The position numbers and the translations under genes are program-made. Positions 9,695 through 19,947 of a stretch of DNA of 64,000 nt are shown piece after piece (the stretch's first letter is position 1; the number at the start of each line of letters is the position of its first letter). The stretch comes from Caenimonas sp. SL110. GTDB taxonomy: Bacteria > Pseudomonadota > Gammaproteobacteria > Burkholderiales > Burkholderiaceae_C. The stretch lies in NCBI RefSeq assembly GCF_001044395.1, contig NZ_JANU01000002.1:124001-188000 (forward strand), written 5' to 3'. The notes beneath the pieces are model-generated. The model was given only the letters and a program-made list of their open reading frames with translations. It did no database searches and had not been told where the DNA came from.

Positions 9695-10786
9695 ATGGAC
9701 ATGGCCCTCGACTCGGTGATCGAACGCATTCGCGCAGCTGCGCAGGACGGCACGCCCCTGCGCATCCGGGGTGGCGGCAGCAAGGATTTCTACGGCGAGA
9801 CCGTGCAAGGCGAGTTGCTCGATACGCGCGCGCTCACCGGCATCACCAGCTACGAGCCGAGCGAACTGGTGGTCACGGTGCGGGCCGGCACGCCGCTCGC
9901 AGAACTCGAATCCGTGCTGGCCGAACGCGGCCAGTGCCTGCCGTTCGAGCCGCCTCATTTCGAGGGCGGTGCCACGGTCGGCGGCATGGTGGCAGCAGGC
10001 CTGAGCGGACCGGCGCGGGCGAGTGCCGGTTCTGCGCGCGACTTCGTGCTGGGCCTGTCGATGGTCAATGGACGCGGCGAGTTTCTGGTCTTCGGCGGCC
10101 AGGTGATGAAGAACGTGGCGGGCTACGACGTCTCACGCCTCATGGCCGGGGCGCTGGGTACGCTGGGGCTCATCACCGAGGTGAGCCTGAAGGTGTTGCC
10201 TCGCGCGCCCGCCGAGGCCACGCTCAAATTCGGGATGACGCAGGGCGAGGCGCTGCAAAAACTCAATGAATGGGGCGGCAAGCCGCTGCCGCTGAACGCG
10301 AGCTGCTGGGTGGACGATGGATTGACGACCACGCTGTACCTGCGATTGCGCGGTGCGGTCGCTGCGGTCGAGTCGGCCTGCCGGGCCCTGGGTGGTGAGC
10401 GGCAGGACAACGCTGCCGTTGCGCCGGACTGGACTCTATGCAGGGACCAGCACCTGCCGTGGTTCGAGGAACGCGGTGAGCGCGACCTCTGGCGGCTTTC
10501 CGTGCCCCAGACCGCGCCTGTGCTCGACCTGCCGGAGCCGCCCCTGGTCGAGTGGCACGGCGGCCAGCGCTGGGTGCGCGCCTTGCCGGGTGATGCGAAT
10601 CGCCTGCGCGACATCGCCACGGCGGCGGGCGGGCATGCAACGTTATTCCGGCCGGGCCATGCATCAACCCCGGTGCCGCGCTTCCAGCCGCTGGCCCCCG
10701 CGCTCGATCGCATCCATCGCGAATTGAAGACGCAGTTCGATCCCCAGCACATCTTCAATCGTGGACGGCTGTTCGCGCACGCCTGA
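9695..10786 (+). CDS. glcE: Glycolate oxidase FAD-binding subunit GlcE
   Basis: A 363-residue FAD-linked oxidase subunit with PCMH-type FAD domain motifs PLRIRGGGSKDFYG, VTVRAGTPLAELE, GGATVGGMVAAGLSGPAR and GQVMKNVAGYDVSRLMAGALGTLGLI. The C-terminus DPQHIFNRGRL matches the GlcD/GlcE family. It is shorter than GlcD and lacks the Fe-S domain, as expected for GlcE. It is followed by glcF. GlcDEF oxidises glycolate to glyoxylate and passes electrons to the membrane; glcD itself is not in this window. A second ATG at 9701 is possible. Confidence 0.9.
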   Translation: MDMALDSVIERIRAAAQDGTPLRIRGGGSKDFYGETVQGELLDTRALTGITSYEPSELVVTVRAGTPLAELESVLAERGQCLPFEPPHFEGGATVGGMVAAGLSGPARASAGSARDFVLGLSMVNGRGEFLVFGGQVMKNVAGYDVSRLMAGALGTLGLITEVSLKVLPRAPAEATLKFGMTQGEALQKLNEWGGKPLPLNASCWVDDGLTTTLYLRLRGAVAAVESACRALGGERQDNAAVAPDWTLCRDQHLPWFEERGERDLWRLSVPQTAPVLDLPEPPLVEWHGGQRWVRALPGDANRLRDIATAAGGHATLFRPGHASTPVPRFQPLAPALDRIHRELKTQFDPQHIFNRGRLFAHA

Positions 10787-10813
10787 GCCGTCACGAACGT
10801 CAACACCCCAACC

Positions 10814-12043
10814 ATGCAAACCCACCTCAGCGACGAGTTCAAGGACACAGCCGAAGGCCGCGAGGCCGAGGCGATCCTGCGCCGCTGCGTGCATTGCGGG
10901 TTCTGCACCGCGACCTGCCCGACCTACCAGTTGCTCGGCGATGAACTCGATGGGCCGCGCGGCCGCATCTATCTCATCAAGCAGGTGCTCGAAGGCGAAG
11001 CGCCCACCCGACAGACGCAGCTGCACCTGGACCGGTGCCTGACCTGCCGCAATTGCGAGACCACCTGTCCGAGCGGTGTCGAATACGGGCACCTCGTCGA
11101 TATCGGCCGCAAGATCGTCGATGAAAAAGTCGGTCGCGGCGCGGGCTCTGCGGCGCTGCGCTGGACCTTGAAAGAAGGCCTCACGTCCCCTGCGTTCGGA
11201 CCTGCGATGAAGATCGGGCAGGCGATGCGGCCGCTCTTGCCATCGGCGTTGAAAGACAAGGTGCCGCTCGCAAAAGCGGCTGGCAAATGGCCCGCGCGTG
11301 CCCATGAGCGCAAGATGCTGATGCTCGAAGGCTGCGTGCAACCATCGATGATGCCCAACATCAACAGCGCCACCGCGCGCGTGCTTGATGCGGTTGGCAT
11401 CCAGGCCGTGATCGCGCCCAAGGCGGGCTGCTGCGGCGCGGTGAAGTTTCACCTGAATGACCAGCAGGGCGGCCTCGCGCAGATGCGCGCGAACATCGAC
11501 GCGTGGTGGCCGCTGGTCGAACGCGGCGAGGTCGAAGCCATCGTGATGAATGCGTCGGGCTGCGGCGTCACCGTCAAGGAATACGCACATCACTTGCGCC
11601 ATGACGCCGGCTATGCCGACAAGGCCGCTCGCATCAGCGAGCTCACGCGAGACCTGAGCGAGTTGCTGCCCGAGATCGCAGCGTCACTTCGCGGCAAGAT
11701 CGGCGCGGCGCCGGGTGTGCTGGCGTTTCACCCGCCTTGCACCTTGCAGCACGGCCAGAAACTGCGCGGCGGCGTTGAAGTGCACATGCGCGACCTGGGC
11801 TTTGACGTACGCGTTGCGCCCAACGAATCGCACCTGTGCTGCGGCTCGGCCGGGACCTATTCGGTCCTGCAGCCCGCGATCGCGCACCAGCTGCGCGACC
11901 GCAAGCTTGGCCATCTGGGCGAAATGCAGCCGGCAGCGATCATCTCGGCCAATGTCGGGTGCATCACGCACCTGCAAAGCGGCACCGCGACGCCCGTGCG
12001 GCATTGGGTCGAGGTGCTGGACGAGGCGCTGGCAGGCTCCTGA
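10814..12043 (+). CDS. glcF: Glycolate oxidase iron-sulfur subunit GlcF
   Basis: A 409-residue protein with two N-terminal 4Fe-4S motifs, CVHCGFCTATCP (Cys 25, 28, 31, 35) and CLTCRNCETTCP (Cys 75, 78, 81, 85). Two cysteine-rich CCG-type motifs follow (AGCCGAVKFHL and LCCGSAGTYS). This matches GlcF, the electron-transfer subunit of the glycolate oxidase complex. It lies 27 bp after glcE. An inverted repeat overlaps the stop codon (12040-12057). Confidence 0.93.
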   Translation: MQTHLSDEFKDTAEGREAEAILRRCVHCGFCTATCPTYQLLGDELDGPRGRIYLIKQVLEGEAPTRQTQLHLDRCLTCRNCETTCPSGVEYGHLVDIGRKIVDEKVGRGAGSAALRWTLKEGLTSPAFGPAMKIGQAMRPLLPSALKDKVPLAKAAGKWPARAHERKMLMLEGCVQPSMMPNINSATARVLDAVGIQAVIAPKAGCCGAVKFHLNDQQGGLAQMRANIDAWWPLVERGEVEAIVMNASGCGVTVKEYAHHLRHDAGYADKAARISELTRDLSELLPEIAASLRGKIGAAPGVLAFHPPCTLQHGQKLRGGVEVHMRDLGFDVRVAPNESHLCCGSAGTYSVLQPAIAHQLRDRKLGHLGEMQPAAIISANVGCITHLQSGTATPVRHWVEVLDEALAGS

Positions 12044-12057
12044 CACCACCGTGTCAG
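12040..12057. promoter_or_regulatory. Inverted repeat between glcF and the WYL regulator
   Basis: CTGACAC-CACC-GTGTCAG is a perfect 7-bp dyad over the glcF stop codon, 68 bp upstream of the WYL-domain regulator. No T-run follows, so it is a poor terminator. An autoregulatory operator is the better guess but is unproven. Confidence 0.35.
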
Positions 12058-12124
12058 CAGGAGGAGAACAAAGTATCCTCCCACTCGAAACCAGCGACTT
12101 CCCAACCGGTCGCTCCTGACATCC

Positions 12125-12829
12125 ATGCGCCGCGCCGACCGCCTCTTTCACATCATCCAGCTTGTTCGCGGACGGCGTTTGACCACCGCCGCCTACCTGG
12201 CGCAGCGGCTCGAAGTCTCGGAACGCACCATCTACCGCGACGTGGCCGACCTGCAGCACCAGGGCGTGCCGCTGGAAGGCGAGGCGGGTGTGGGTTACCG
12301 GCTGGGCGCGGGGTTCGACCTGCCGCCCATGATGTTCACCCAGCACGAGGCCAAGGCCCTGGTCGCGTCGGTGCGCATGGCGCAGGTCTGGCTCGATCCG
12401 GCATTGGCCGAAGGAGCGCAGGATGCACTGGGCAAGATCATGTCGGTGTTGCCGGTGGAAGCGCGCGCTGCGGCTGAAGCGCTGGCGGTGTATGCGCCGC
12501 CCAGTGGCGTGCCGACGGCCACGCAGCGCACGCTGCAGACCTTGCGTGAAGCCGTGCAGGAGCGGCGCAAGATATTCATCAACTATCGCGACCTGAACGA
12601 AAAACCCAGCGAGCGAACGCTACGACCGTTGGGTTGCTTTTACTGGGGCAAGGTCTGGACGCTGGCCGCGTGGTGTGAACAGCGAAGCGACTTTCGCAGT
12701 TTCCGCGTCGATCGGGTCACCTACGTACGGCGGCTCGATGAGCAGTTCCGTGATGAGCCCGGCCGCACGCTGGCCGACCTGGCGCGCCTGACGGATGCGC
12801 AGGCGAAAGAGCAGGGCTGGGCGACCTGA
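12125..12829 (+). CDS. YafY-type transcriptional regulator (HTH + WYL domain)
   Basis: A 234-residue protein. The N-terminal winged HTH reads MRRADRLFHIIQLVRGRRLTTAAYLAQRLEVSERTIYRDVADL. A linker follows, and the C-terminal WYL domain (about residues 135-205) includes INYRDLNEKPSERTLRPLGCFYWGKVWTLAAWCEQRSDFRSFRVDRV. WYL regulators sense nucleic acid or small ligands. The target is unknown; candidates are itself via the dyad at 12040 or the upstream glc genes. It is convergent with gpx. Confidence 0.88.
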   Translation: MRRADRLFHIIQLVRGRRLTTAAYLAQRLEVSERTIYRDVADLQHQGVPLEGEAGVGYRLGAGFDLPPMMFTQHEAKALVASVRMAQVWLDPALAEGAQDALGKIMSVLPVEARAAAEALAVYAPPSGVPTATQRTLQTLREAVQERRKIFINYRDLNEKPSERTLRPLGCFYWGKVWTLAAWCEQRSDFRSFRVDRVTYVRRLDEQFRDEPGRTLADLARLTDAQAKEQGWAT

Positions 12830-12846
12830 TTGCGCCTGGCTCAGTA

Positions 12847-13332
<486 letters not shown>

Positions 13333-13377
13333 CGCCCGGATTGTGCGCTGATCGCTTCGCCAGTGGGGTCCGTGGGG

Positions 13378-14289
13378 TCAGTGCGCCTTGGGTGACGATG
13401 GCGACATCGCAGACCACACCGCCGCAGCCAGGATGAGCGAGCCGCCAATCCAGGTGCGGGTGTTCATCTCGGCTGCGCCCAGCAGCACGGATGAGACAGC
13501 TGCAAACACGACCTCCGACAGCATGATGAGCGCGGCGGTGTGCGCGTTCACGCGCGACGCGCCGTACTGCAGGGCGATGTTGCTCGCGAGAAACCCCAGG
13601 CTCAGTCCAAAGGCGACCAGCGCCCAATCGGCGCGAGGCAAGGGCGGGGCGGCGATCAATCCCAAGCTCATCACCACAAGGCCTGCAAGCGAAGCGGCAA
13701 TCGCGCCACCTGCAAACATCGCCAGGATGCGGGCCGGCGGCGCCACATCGCTCATCTTGCGCAGCAGGATGTTGGTGAGCGCAAAACTCAGGCCGCCGCC
13801 GATGGCGAGCCAGTCGGTGGCGCTTTCCGGGATGGGCCAGGGCGAGCCGGGGGCCTTGAGCACGATCACCACACCAGCCATCGCCAGCGCGATGCGCGCG
13901 AGCCCGACAGCGGTGGGTCGCTCGCCCAGCATCGGCCAGGCCAGCAGCACCGTCCAGGCCGGCATCAAATAAAACAGCAGCACGACGCGCACCACATCGC
14001 CCATCGTCACCGCCCAGTTGAAGCCGACGTTGGTGAAGCCGGCTGCGGCCATCAGCAACCACAGCAGGGGTTGCTTGCCAAAGCCCTTGCCGGCATGGGG
14101 TCGCACCATCAGCAGCAGGCACAGCGAGACGAGGTAGATCGTCGCCGTCGCCCAGAGCGGGTGAAGTCCGCGCGTTTCGAGGTAACGAAACGGCCACCAC
14201 GAAACCCCCCAGACGAAGGCGTTGATGACGAGTGCGAGAGCGGGCGCGAGGGTATTGGGCGCGCGTGTGGCGCCGGAGCCGGTGGACAC
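13378..14289 (-). CDS. EamA/DMT-family transporter
   Basis: A 303-residue protein (GTG start at 14289) with ten predicted membrane helices in two EamA repeats. The first opens with ALALVINAFVWGVSWWPFRYLE; the second begins after about residue 150. Substrate unknown; the family mostly exports amino acids or metabolites. It starts 12 bp after the lplT stop and so is probably co-transcribed with lplT. Confidence 0.85.
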   Translation of the reverse strand: MSTGSGATRAPNTLAPALALVINAFVWGVSWWPFRYLETRGLHPLWATATIYLVSLCLLLMVRPHAGKGFGKQPLLWLLMAAAGFTNVGFNWAVTMGDVVRVVLLFYLMPAWTVLLAWPMLGERPTAVGLARIALAMAGVVIVLKAPGSPWPIPESATDWLAIGGGLSFALTNILLRKMSDVAPPARILAMFAGGAIAASLAGLVVMSLGLIAAPPLPRADWALVAFGLSLGFLASNIALQYGASRVNAHTAALIMLSEVVFAAVSSVLLGAAEMNTRTWIGGSLILAAAVWSAMSPSSPKAH

Positions 14290-14301
14290 GCTCAGCCGGC
14301 C

Positions 14302-15585
14302 CTAGCCATGCGAGTTGTCGTGGCGCGCGATGCGAAGCAGGTGGTCCAGCTCTTCGCGGTGCTTGATGGTGTTGCTCTTGTGCCAGCGCGAAATCGCCCA
14401 CATCACGCCGGCCACGATCAGCCCGAAGCCGGTGATGGCCCCGAACGCGGACATGCCCATTCCGGTCGAAAGGCTGTAGAACGCGCCCAGGAACAGGATG
14501 CAGGCCTGCTCGTTGAAGTTCTGCACCGCGATCGAGCGGCCCGCGCCCATCAGGTTGTGGCCCCGGTGCTGCAGCAGCGCGTTCATCGGCACCACCAGGA
14601 AGCCGCCCAGCCCGCCCATCAGGATGAGAAAAGGCACTGCCGCCCAGACGTTGTTGATGAAATTCATCACGATGATGAGCAGGCCCATCAGGATGCCCAT
14701 CGGGATCACGCTGGTGGCCGTGTCCAGCTTCATGCGCATCGACGCGATGATGGCGCCCACCGCCGTGCCGATGGCGACCACGCCGCCGAGCGACGAGGCC
14801 TGCGTCGTGCTGTAGCCCAGCGCCGCCGCGCTCCAGGCCAGGATGATGTAGCGCAGGTTGCCGCTCACGCCCCAGAACAAGGTGGTGGTCGCCAGCGAAA
14901 TTTGGCCGAGCTTGTCACGCCACAAACGCGAGTTGCAGGTCCAGAAATCGGGGACCAGCTCCAGCGGATTCTTTGGCATCGGGCGCATTTCGACGCCGGT
15001 GTGGGGAATGCGCGTGTTGAACCATGCAGCCAGCGCGTAGATGAAGATCAGCACGAAGATGGCTGCTTCGGGCGGTGTGTCGATGCCGGTGTCAATGATG
15101 GGGAAGTCGAGCGCGAGCATGCGCCCGGCGATGACCTGACCCACCAGCTGGCCGCCCAGCAAGATGCCCAGGATGATCGATGCGATGGTGAGCCCTTCGA
15201 TCCAGCCGTTGGCCTTGACCAGCTGCGACGCGGGCAGCATCTCGGTGAGGATGCCGTACTTGGCCGGTGAGTAGGCCGCGGCGCCCAGGCCGACGACGGC
15301 ATAGGCGGCCAGGGGATGCAGGCCCACCAGCATCAACAGGCACCCCGCGACCTTGATCGCGTTGCTCACGAACATGACGGTCCGCTTGGGGTAAGCGTCG
15401 GCGAACGCGCCCAGCCATGGCGCGAGGATGACGTAGAACAGCGCGAAGATCGGCACCAGTGCGGCGCGCTGCCATTCGGCGCCGCCACCGGACTTGATCA
15501 ACTCTACCGCGGCGACGAACAGCGCCTGGTCGGCCAGCGACGAGAAAAACTGCGCCGACATGAGGGTGTAAAAACCGCGCTTCAT
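14302..15585 (-). CDS. lplT: Lysophospholipid transporter LplT
   Basis: A 427-residue MFS protein with the LplT-typical N-terminus [26 protein letters not shown] and the loop [22 protein letters not shown]. LplT flips lysophosphatidylethanolamine into the inner leaflet for re-acylation. No aas acyltransferase is adjacent here, unlike in enterobacteria. It is divergent from alr, with about 105 bp of shared promoter region. Confidence 0.9.
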   Translation of the reverse strand: MKRGFYTLMSAQFFSSLADQALFVAAVELIKSGGGAEWQRAALVPIFALFYVILAPWLGAFADAYPKRTVMFVSNAIKVAGCLLMLVGLHPLAAYAVVGLGAAAYSPAKYGILTEMLPASQLVKANGWIEGLTIASIILGILLGGQLVGQVIAGRMLALDFPIIDTGIDTPPEAAIFVLIFIYALAAWFNTRIPHTGVEMRPMPKNPLELVPDFWTCNSRLWRDKLGQISLATTTLFWGVSGNLRYIILAWSAAALGYSTTQASSLGGVVAIGTAVGAIIASMRMKLDTATSVIPMGILMGLLIIVMNFINNVWAAVPFLILMGGLGGFLVVPMNALLQHRGHNLMGAGRSIAVQNFNEQACILFLGAFYSLSTGMGMSAFGAITGFGLIVAGVMWAISRWHKSNTIKHREELDHLLRIARHDNSHG

Positions 15586-15689
15586 TCCTGCTTCGTGAGC
15601 GCATCAGGCAAGCTGATGGGCAGTGTTTTATGCGAGTGTCTCCAACTGACTCGGCGTTATATCACGCTGCCCAGTGCTTTAATCCCGCC

Positions 15690-16784
15690 ATGCCCCGTCC
15701 CATCCAGGCCACCATCGACACTGAAGCACTCCGGCAAAACCTCGCCCGCATGCGAAATGCGGCCCCCGATGCACGGGTCTGGGGGGTGGTCAAGGCCAAT
15801 GCGTACGGTCACGGCATCGAGCGCGTGTTCGACGGATTGCGCGGCGTCGATGGCTTCGCACTGCTCGACCTGGACGAAGCGCAGCGCGTGCGCTCGCTCG
15901 GTTGGCGCGGCCCGGTGCTATTGCTGGAAGGCGTGTTCGAAGCGCGTGACCTGGAGCTGTGCTCGCGCCTGGGCCTGTGGCACACCATTCACTGCGATGA
16001 GCAGATCGATATGCTGGCCGCGCACAAGACGCAGGAGCCGCATCGCGTGTTCCTCAAGATGAATTCGGGCATGAATCGGCTGGGCTTCACGCCGCCGCGT
16101 TACCGCGCCGCATGGACCCGGCTCAACGCCTTGCCGCAGGTCGACGAGATTTCGCTCATGACGCATTTCAGCGATGCCGACGGCGCGCGTGGCATCGCGC
16201 ATCAGCTCGAAGCGTTCGATGCAGTCACGCACGACCTGCCGGGTGAGCGCTCGGTCGCCAACAGCGCGGCAAGCCTTCGCATGGGCGCCGAGCCGGCCGT
16301 GCGCGGCGACTGGATCAGGCCGGGCATTGCGGTGTACGGCAGCGCACCCGACTATCCCGATCACGACATCGCGCACTGGGGCCTGCAGCCGACCATGACG
16401 CTTGCGACGCGGGTCATCGGCGTGCAGCAGCTCGATGTGGGTCACACCGTGGGCTACGGATCGAGCTTCGTCGCCGACCAGCCGCTTCGCATCGGCATCG
16501 TCGCCTGCGGCTACGCCGATGGCTACCCGCGCCACTGCACCACTGGCACGCCCGTGCTGGTCGATGGCGTTCGCACCCGAATCGTCGGGCGGGTGAGCAT
16601 GGACATGATCACCGTCGATCTCACGCCGGTGCCGCAGGCCGGCATGGGAAGCGCGGTGACGATGTGGGGCCGCGCGGGCAACGGGCAAATCCTGAGCATT
16701 GACGAAGTCGCACGCTCAGCGGGCACCGTCGGCTACGAACTCATGTGCGCGCTGGCGCAGCGCGTGCCGGTCGTCGTCGATTGA
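15690..16784 (+). CDS. alr: Alanine racemase
   Basis: A 364-residue PLP enzyme. The Schiff-base lysine is in [13 protein letters not shown] (Lys35). Further signatures are [11 protein letters not shown], the HFSDADG region, [26 protein letters not shown], and [30 protein letters not shown] with the catalytic Tyr and the substrate-side loop. It supplies D-alanine for peptidoglycan. The start is the ATG at 15690 ([10 protein letters not shown]); the longer frame from 15630 adds a non-homologous leader. Confidence 0.95.
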   Translation: MPRPIQATIDTEALRQNLARMRNAAPDARVWGVVKANAYGHGIERVFDGLRGVDGFALLDLDEAQRVRSLGWRGPVLLLEGVFEARDLELCSRLGLWHTIHCDEQIDMLAAHKTQEPHRVFLKMNSGMNRLGFTPPRYRAAWTRLNALPQVDEISLMTHFSDADGARGIAHQLEAFDAVTHDLPGERSVANSAASLRMGAEPAVRGDWIRPGIAVYGSAPDYPDHDIAHWGLQPTMTLATRVIGVQQLDVGHTVGYGSSFVADQPLRIGIVACGYADGYPRHCTTGTPVLVDGVRTRIVGRVSMDMITVDLTPVPQAGMGSAVTMWGRAGNGQILSIDEVARSAGTVGYELMCALAQRVPVVVD

Positions 16785-17201
16785 TTACTTGACCTGCGGG
16801 TCGTGGTACCAGACCCGGTCGACCCGGACCCAGGTCGTGGGCACTTGCCGCAGGGTGGTCGCGTCGGACAGCGTGACCACGCCCTGATCGGCTGCGTCGT
16901 TCACCACCACAGACGCAATCTCGCGGCGCGGCGATGGGCGGGCGGCCCAGGCATCGAGCGACATCTGCTTGCGGACGGCGGGCGAAAGGAACTGGTAGCT
17001 GGCTGCTGCATCGCCACGGTTGAGGGCTTCGACGTAGTCGGCCGCACGCGTCTGGAGCCGCGCGGCGTCGCTGGGCCATGCGGACCAGGCCAGCACCACC
17101 AGCACCACCACCGTCAACGCATTGACGAGGTTGATGCGGTTGGCCCGCGCAGCAAACATGCTGGGCGGAGCGGGTTGGGGAGGATCCAGCGGGGCGGCCA
17201 C
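16785..17201 (-). CDS. Hypothetical single-pass membrane protein
   Basis: A 138-residue protein (GTG at 17201) or about 124 residues from the ATG at 17159. One membrane helix (INLVNALTVVVLVVLAWSAWP) follows a short Pro-rich N-terminus. The rest is a periplasmic-type domain of about 95 residues with a helix YVEALNRGDAAASYQFLSPAVRKQM, reminiscent of NTF2-like/SnoaL or lumazine-binding folds. I do not recognise a function. Its stop abuts that of alr (16784/16785). Confidence 0.65.
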   Translation of the reverse strand: MAAPLDPPQPAPPSMFAARANRINLVNALTVVVLVVLAWSAWPSDAARLQTRAADYVEALNRGDAAASYQFLSPAVRKQMSLDAWAARPSPRREIASVVVNDAADQGVVTLSDATTLRQVPTTWVRVDRVWYHDPQVK

Positions 17202-17243
17202 TGGCGGATTGAATCACTGCACCGGCCCGCGCGCAACTAAAAA

Positions 17244-18152
17244 TTAGGAACTTTTGCGTAACCCCAGCACCATGACGGCCGCAACGACGACCAGCGCGCC
17301 CGCAACCTGTATCGGCGCAATGGTCTGGCCCAGCAGCAGCCATGCGAGCACCAGCGCGAACACCGGCTCCACATTCATGATGGCTGAATTGCCGACAACA
17401 CCCAGGCGCGGCAGCACCGTAAACATGATCGTGAAGGCGGTGCCGTAGAGAAAAGTGAGTGCCGCCAGCCCGCCCCAGCCAGCGGGGGCCGTGGGCAAGT
17501 GGAAGCCGCCTTGCGCGCCCACCGTGGCGAGCGCGACCAGGCCTGCAATCGTCATCGTCGTGGCCGTTCGCACGCGGCCATCAACGTCACCGGCTTCGTG
17601 CTGCGTGATGACCAGCGCCAGGCCGAAGGTGCCTGCGGCGGCCAGCGCGAAGCCGACACCCGCGCCGATCCGAAGCCACTGCCCGGCAGCGCCCAGGCCC
17701 GAAGCAGCGCCGAACACATCGAGTGCCAGCGCCAGCCCGGCCAGGATGATTGGCATGGCGATCAGCAAGGCCCGTTCGGGCTTGTGCCGGTAGATCAGGA
17801 AGGACCAGATCGCGGTCCACAGGGGATAGGTATTGAAGGCGAGCAGCGCCAGCGCAACTGGAAGACGCGCCACCGCTGAATACAGGCACAGGCTCTGCAC
17901 GCCGATGAGCAAACCGACCAGCGGCAGCATGCGCTTGTGCCGCGCCGTGAATGCGATGCGCACGCGCTGCAGCGACAGCAGGATGGCGATCACGGTGGCC
18001 GTCACGGCGCTGCGGAACACCACCGCAGTCGCCACGTCCACGCCGTTGTTGAACGCGATGCGTGCCGCGACGTGGTTGGCACCCATCATCAGCGCGATCA
18101 ACAGCAGCGTCGCGAACGCAGTGCCGCTGATCGCCTTGCGGGACGTTCCCAT
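17244..18152 (-). CDS. EamA/DMT-family transporter at the end of the hpa cluster
   Basis: A 302-residue protein with ten membrane helices in two EamA domains. The first has FATLLLIALMMGANHVAARIAFNNG, the second the NSAIMNVEPVFALVLAWLLLGQTI signature. It starts 13 bp after the upstream reductase gene, so it is probably the last gene of the long hpa transcript. A role in aromatic or hydroxy-acid movement is possible from context only. Confidence 0.83.
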   Translation of the reverse strand: MGTSRKAISGTAFATLLLIALMMGANHVAARIAFNNGVDVATAVVFRSAVTATVIAILLSLQRVRIAFTARHKRMLPLVGLLIGVQSLCLYSAVARLPVALALLAFNTYPLWTAIWSFLIYRHKPERALLIAMPIILAGLALALDVFGAASGLGAAGQWLRIGAGVGFALAAAGTFGLALVITQHEAGDVDGRVRTATTMTIAGLVALATVGAQGGFHLPTAPAGWGGLAALTFLYGTAFTIMFTVLPRLGVVGNSAIMNVEPVFALVLAWLLLGQTIAPIQVAGALVVVAAVMVLGLRKSS

Positions 18153-18165
18153 CAACGGGTCGCCA

Positions 18166-19149
18166 TCAATACAAGCCGTGCACGCGTGCGTGCAGTCGCG
18201 CCAGACCCAGCAGCGCGTCGGTGGAAGGTGTCGGCACTCCGGTGATCTGGCCCAGCTCCCGGACGACGGTCACCAACGCATCGAGCTCGACCGGTTTGCC
18301 GGCCTCCACGTCCTGCAGCATCGATGTCTTGAAGGCGCCCAGCTTGAGCGTGACCTGGTGCCTGTCCTCGGGCTCCTGGTCGATGACGATGCCCACGCGC
18401 GCGCCGATCTCCTTGGCTTCCAGCATCACCTTGCCGATGAACGCACGCACCAGGTCGTCTTCGAGCACGCGATCGGTCGTGGCCCCGGTTATGGCGCTGA
18501 TCGGATTCATCGTCATGTTGCCCCACAGCTTGAACCAGGTGTCTTTCTGGATCTGGTCGGACAAGACCGCCTCCAGCCCGGCACGTTCGAGCAGGGCAGC
18601 CAGCTCGCGAACACGCGGCGTCTTCTCGCCTGAAGGCTCGCCGATGATGAGCTTGTTGCCGAAATGCTGGCGCACGCGGCCGGGGCCGTCCAGCGAGCAG
18701 CTGGCATGAACCACGCAACCGATGATGTGTTTGACCGGCACGTTCACCCCGATGCTGCCATCGGCATCGACCGAAGACAGGCGCTTGCCTGCGTGCTCGC
18801 CGCCGAAGCCTTCGAGAAACCACCACGGCACACCGTTCATCGCCGTCAGCACGATGGTGTCGGGGCCGAGCAAGGGGCCGATTGCTCGGGCGACCTCGGC
18901 CATGGCCGGCGCCTTGACGGCAACGATGACCAGGTCCTGCACACCCAGCTCGGCAGGCGACGCGCTGGCACGCACGTCGACCTGATCGGTCTGCGCGGGC
19001 GTGTTCGTGGTGAGTTGCAAGCCGTTTTTCTGGAGCGCCTCCAGCGTCGCGCCTCGCGCCACCGCGCTGACTTCGCAACCGGCCTGCGCCAGCCGCACGC
19101 CCAGCCATCCGCCGATCGCGCCGGCGCCGTAAATACAAACCTTCTTCAT
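18166..19149 (-). CDS. Ketopantoate reductase (PanE/ApbA) family protein
   Basis: A 327-residue protein with an N-terminal Rossmann motif (KVCIYGAGAIGGWLGVRLAQAG). The ApbA C-terminal domain contains the catalytic-region signature DTWFKLWGNMTMNPISAITG and the downstream KLGAFKTSMLQDVEAGKPVELDAL. The family reduces 2-oxo acids with NADPH. Its position at the end of the hpa operon suggests a degradative 2-oxo or 2-hydroxy acid rather than pantothenate synthesis (inference). Start ATG at 19149, eight bases after the class II aldolase stop. A longer frame to 19602 overlaps that gene and is rejected. Confidence 0.85.
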   Translation of the reverse strand: MKKVCIYGAGAIGGWLGVRLAQAGCEVSAVARGATLEALQKNGLQLTTNTPAQTDQVDVRASASPAELGVQDLVIVAVKAPAMAEVARAIGPLLGPDTIVLTAMNGVPWWFLEGFGGEHAGKRLSSVDADGSIGVNVPVKHIIGCVVHASCSLDGPGRVRQHFGNKLIIGEPSGEKTPRVRELAALLERAGLEAVLSDQIQKDTWFKLWGNMTMNPISAITGATTDRVLEDDLVRAFIGKVMLEAKEIGARVGIVIDQEPEDRHQVTLKLGAFKTSMLQDVEAGKPVELDALVTVVRELGQITGVPTPSTDALLGLARLHARVHGLY

Positions 19150-19157
19150 GCGTTGAT

Positions 19158-19934
19158 TCAGTTCTTGTAAGAGGAGTCGATCCGGTCCACGCGCCGCACC
19201 AGCGCGTCGAACACGTCCTGGCCCGCGCCGAATTTCGCGTCCCACTGAAACGAATCGGCGACTGTCTTCTCGGCAACGGCAACCGGGACGGCAATGGCGG
19301 GGCCGAGCGCGGCCTGCGCGACCTGCACATCGCAGGCGCGCTGCAGTGTCCACAGGCGAACGAACGCGAGCGGCAAGGTCGGCCCCCAGGTCAGCAGACC
19401 ATGGTTGCGCAGGATGACTGCCGGCTTGTTGCCCATGCTCTTTAACAGGCGAGGCGTTTCCTCGGCATGCACCGTGATGCCCTCGAAGTCGTGATAGGCC
19501 ACAAGTCCGTGCAGTTGCGCCGAATAGAAATTGTTTTGCGCGAGGCCGGTAGCAGTACACGCGACGGCGAGGCCGTTGGTGGTGTGCGTGTGCATCACGC
19601 AATGCGCGTTGTCCACGCCTTCATGGATCGCCGAATGCACGGTGAAGCCCGCTGGATTCACCGGCCACGGGTTGTCGTCGAGCTTGTTGCCCTTCAGGTC
19701 GATCTTGAGCAGGTTGCTCGCCGTCACTTCGCTGTAGTGCAGGCCGAAGGGATTGATGAGGAACTGCTTTTGTCCACCGGTCACGCTGTCCGGCAGGCGG
19801 ATCGTGATGTGGTTGTAGATCATCTCGGTCCAGCCGAGCATGTCGAAGATGCGGTAGCAAGCGGCGAGCTGCACACGCGCCTGCCACTCATCGGGATGCA
19901 TCGCTGCGGCAACGGGTTTGAGAACTGCGTTCAT
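19158..19934 (-). CDS. Class II aldolase/adducin family protein
   Basis: A 258-residue protein with the class II aldolase core: NHITIRLP, FLINPFGLHYSEVTASNLLKID, the HSAIHEGVDNAHCVMHTHTTNGLAVA metal-binding His cluster and AVILRNHGLLTWG. Members cleave or dehydrate phosphorylated or acidic substrates using a divalent metal. It lies 13 bp after hpaI in the same direction, which hints at an auxiliary aldol cleavage in the aromatic pathway, but the substrate is unknown. Confidence 0.87.
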   Translation of the reverse strand: MNAVLKPVAAAMHPDEWQARVQLAACYRIFDMLGWTEMIYNHITIRLPDSVTGGQKQFLINPFGLHYSEVTASNLLKIDLKGNKLDDNPWPVNPAGFTVHSAIHEGVDNAHCVMHTHTTNGLAVACTATGLAQNNFYSAQLHGLVAYHDFEGITVHAEETPRLLKSMGNKPAVILRNHGLLTWGPTLPLAFVRLWTLQRACDVQVAQAALGPAIAVPVAVAEKTVADSFQWDAKFGAGQDVFDALVRRVDRIDSSYKN

Positions 19935-19947
19935 CTGGCGTGCTCCT

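Noticed and set aside
13540..15270. Plus-strand frame of 576 codons
   Set aside because: It covers two real minus-strand transporters; the product is full of His, Gln and Arg with no motif.
18166..19602. Longer start for the PanE-like gene
   Set aside because: The N-terminal extension is antisense-like, overlaps the class II aldolase gene and precedes the conserved Rossmann start MKKVCIYGAGAIGG.
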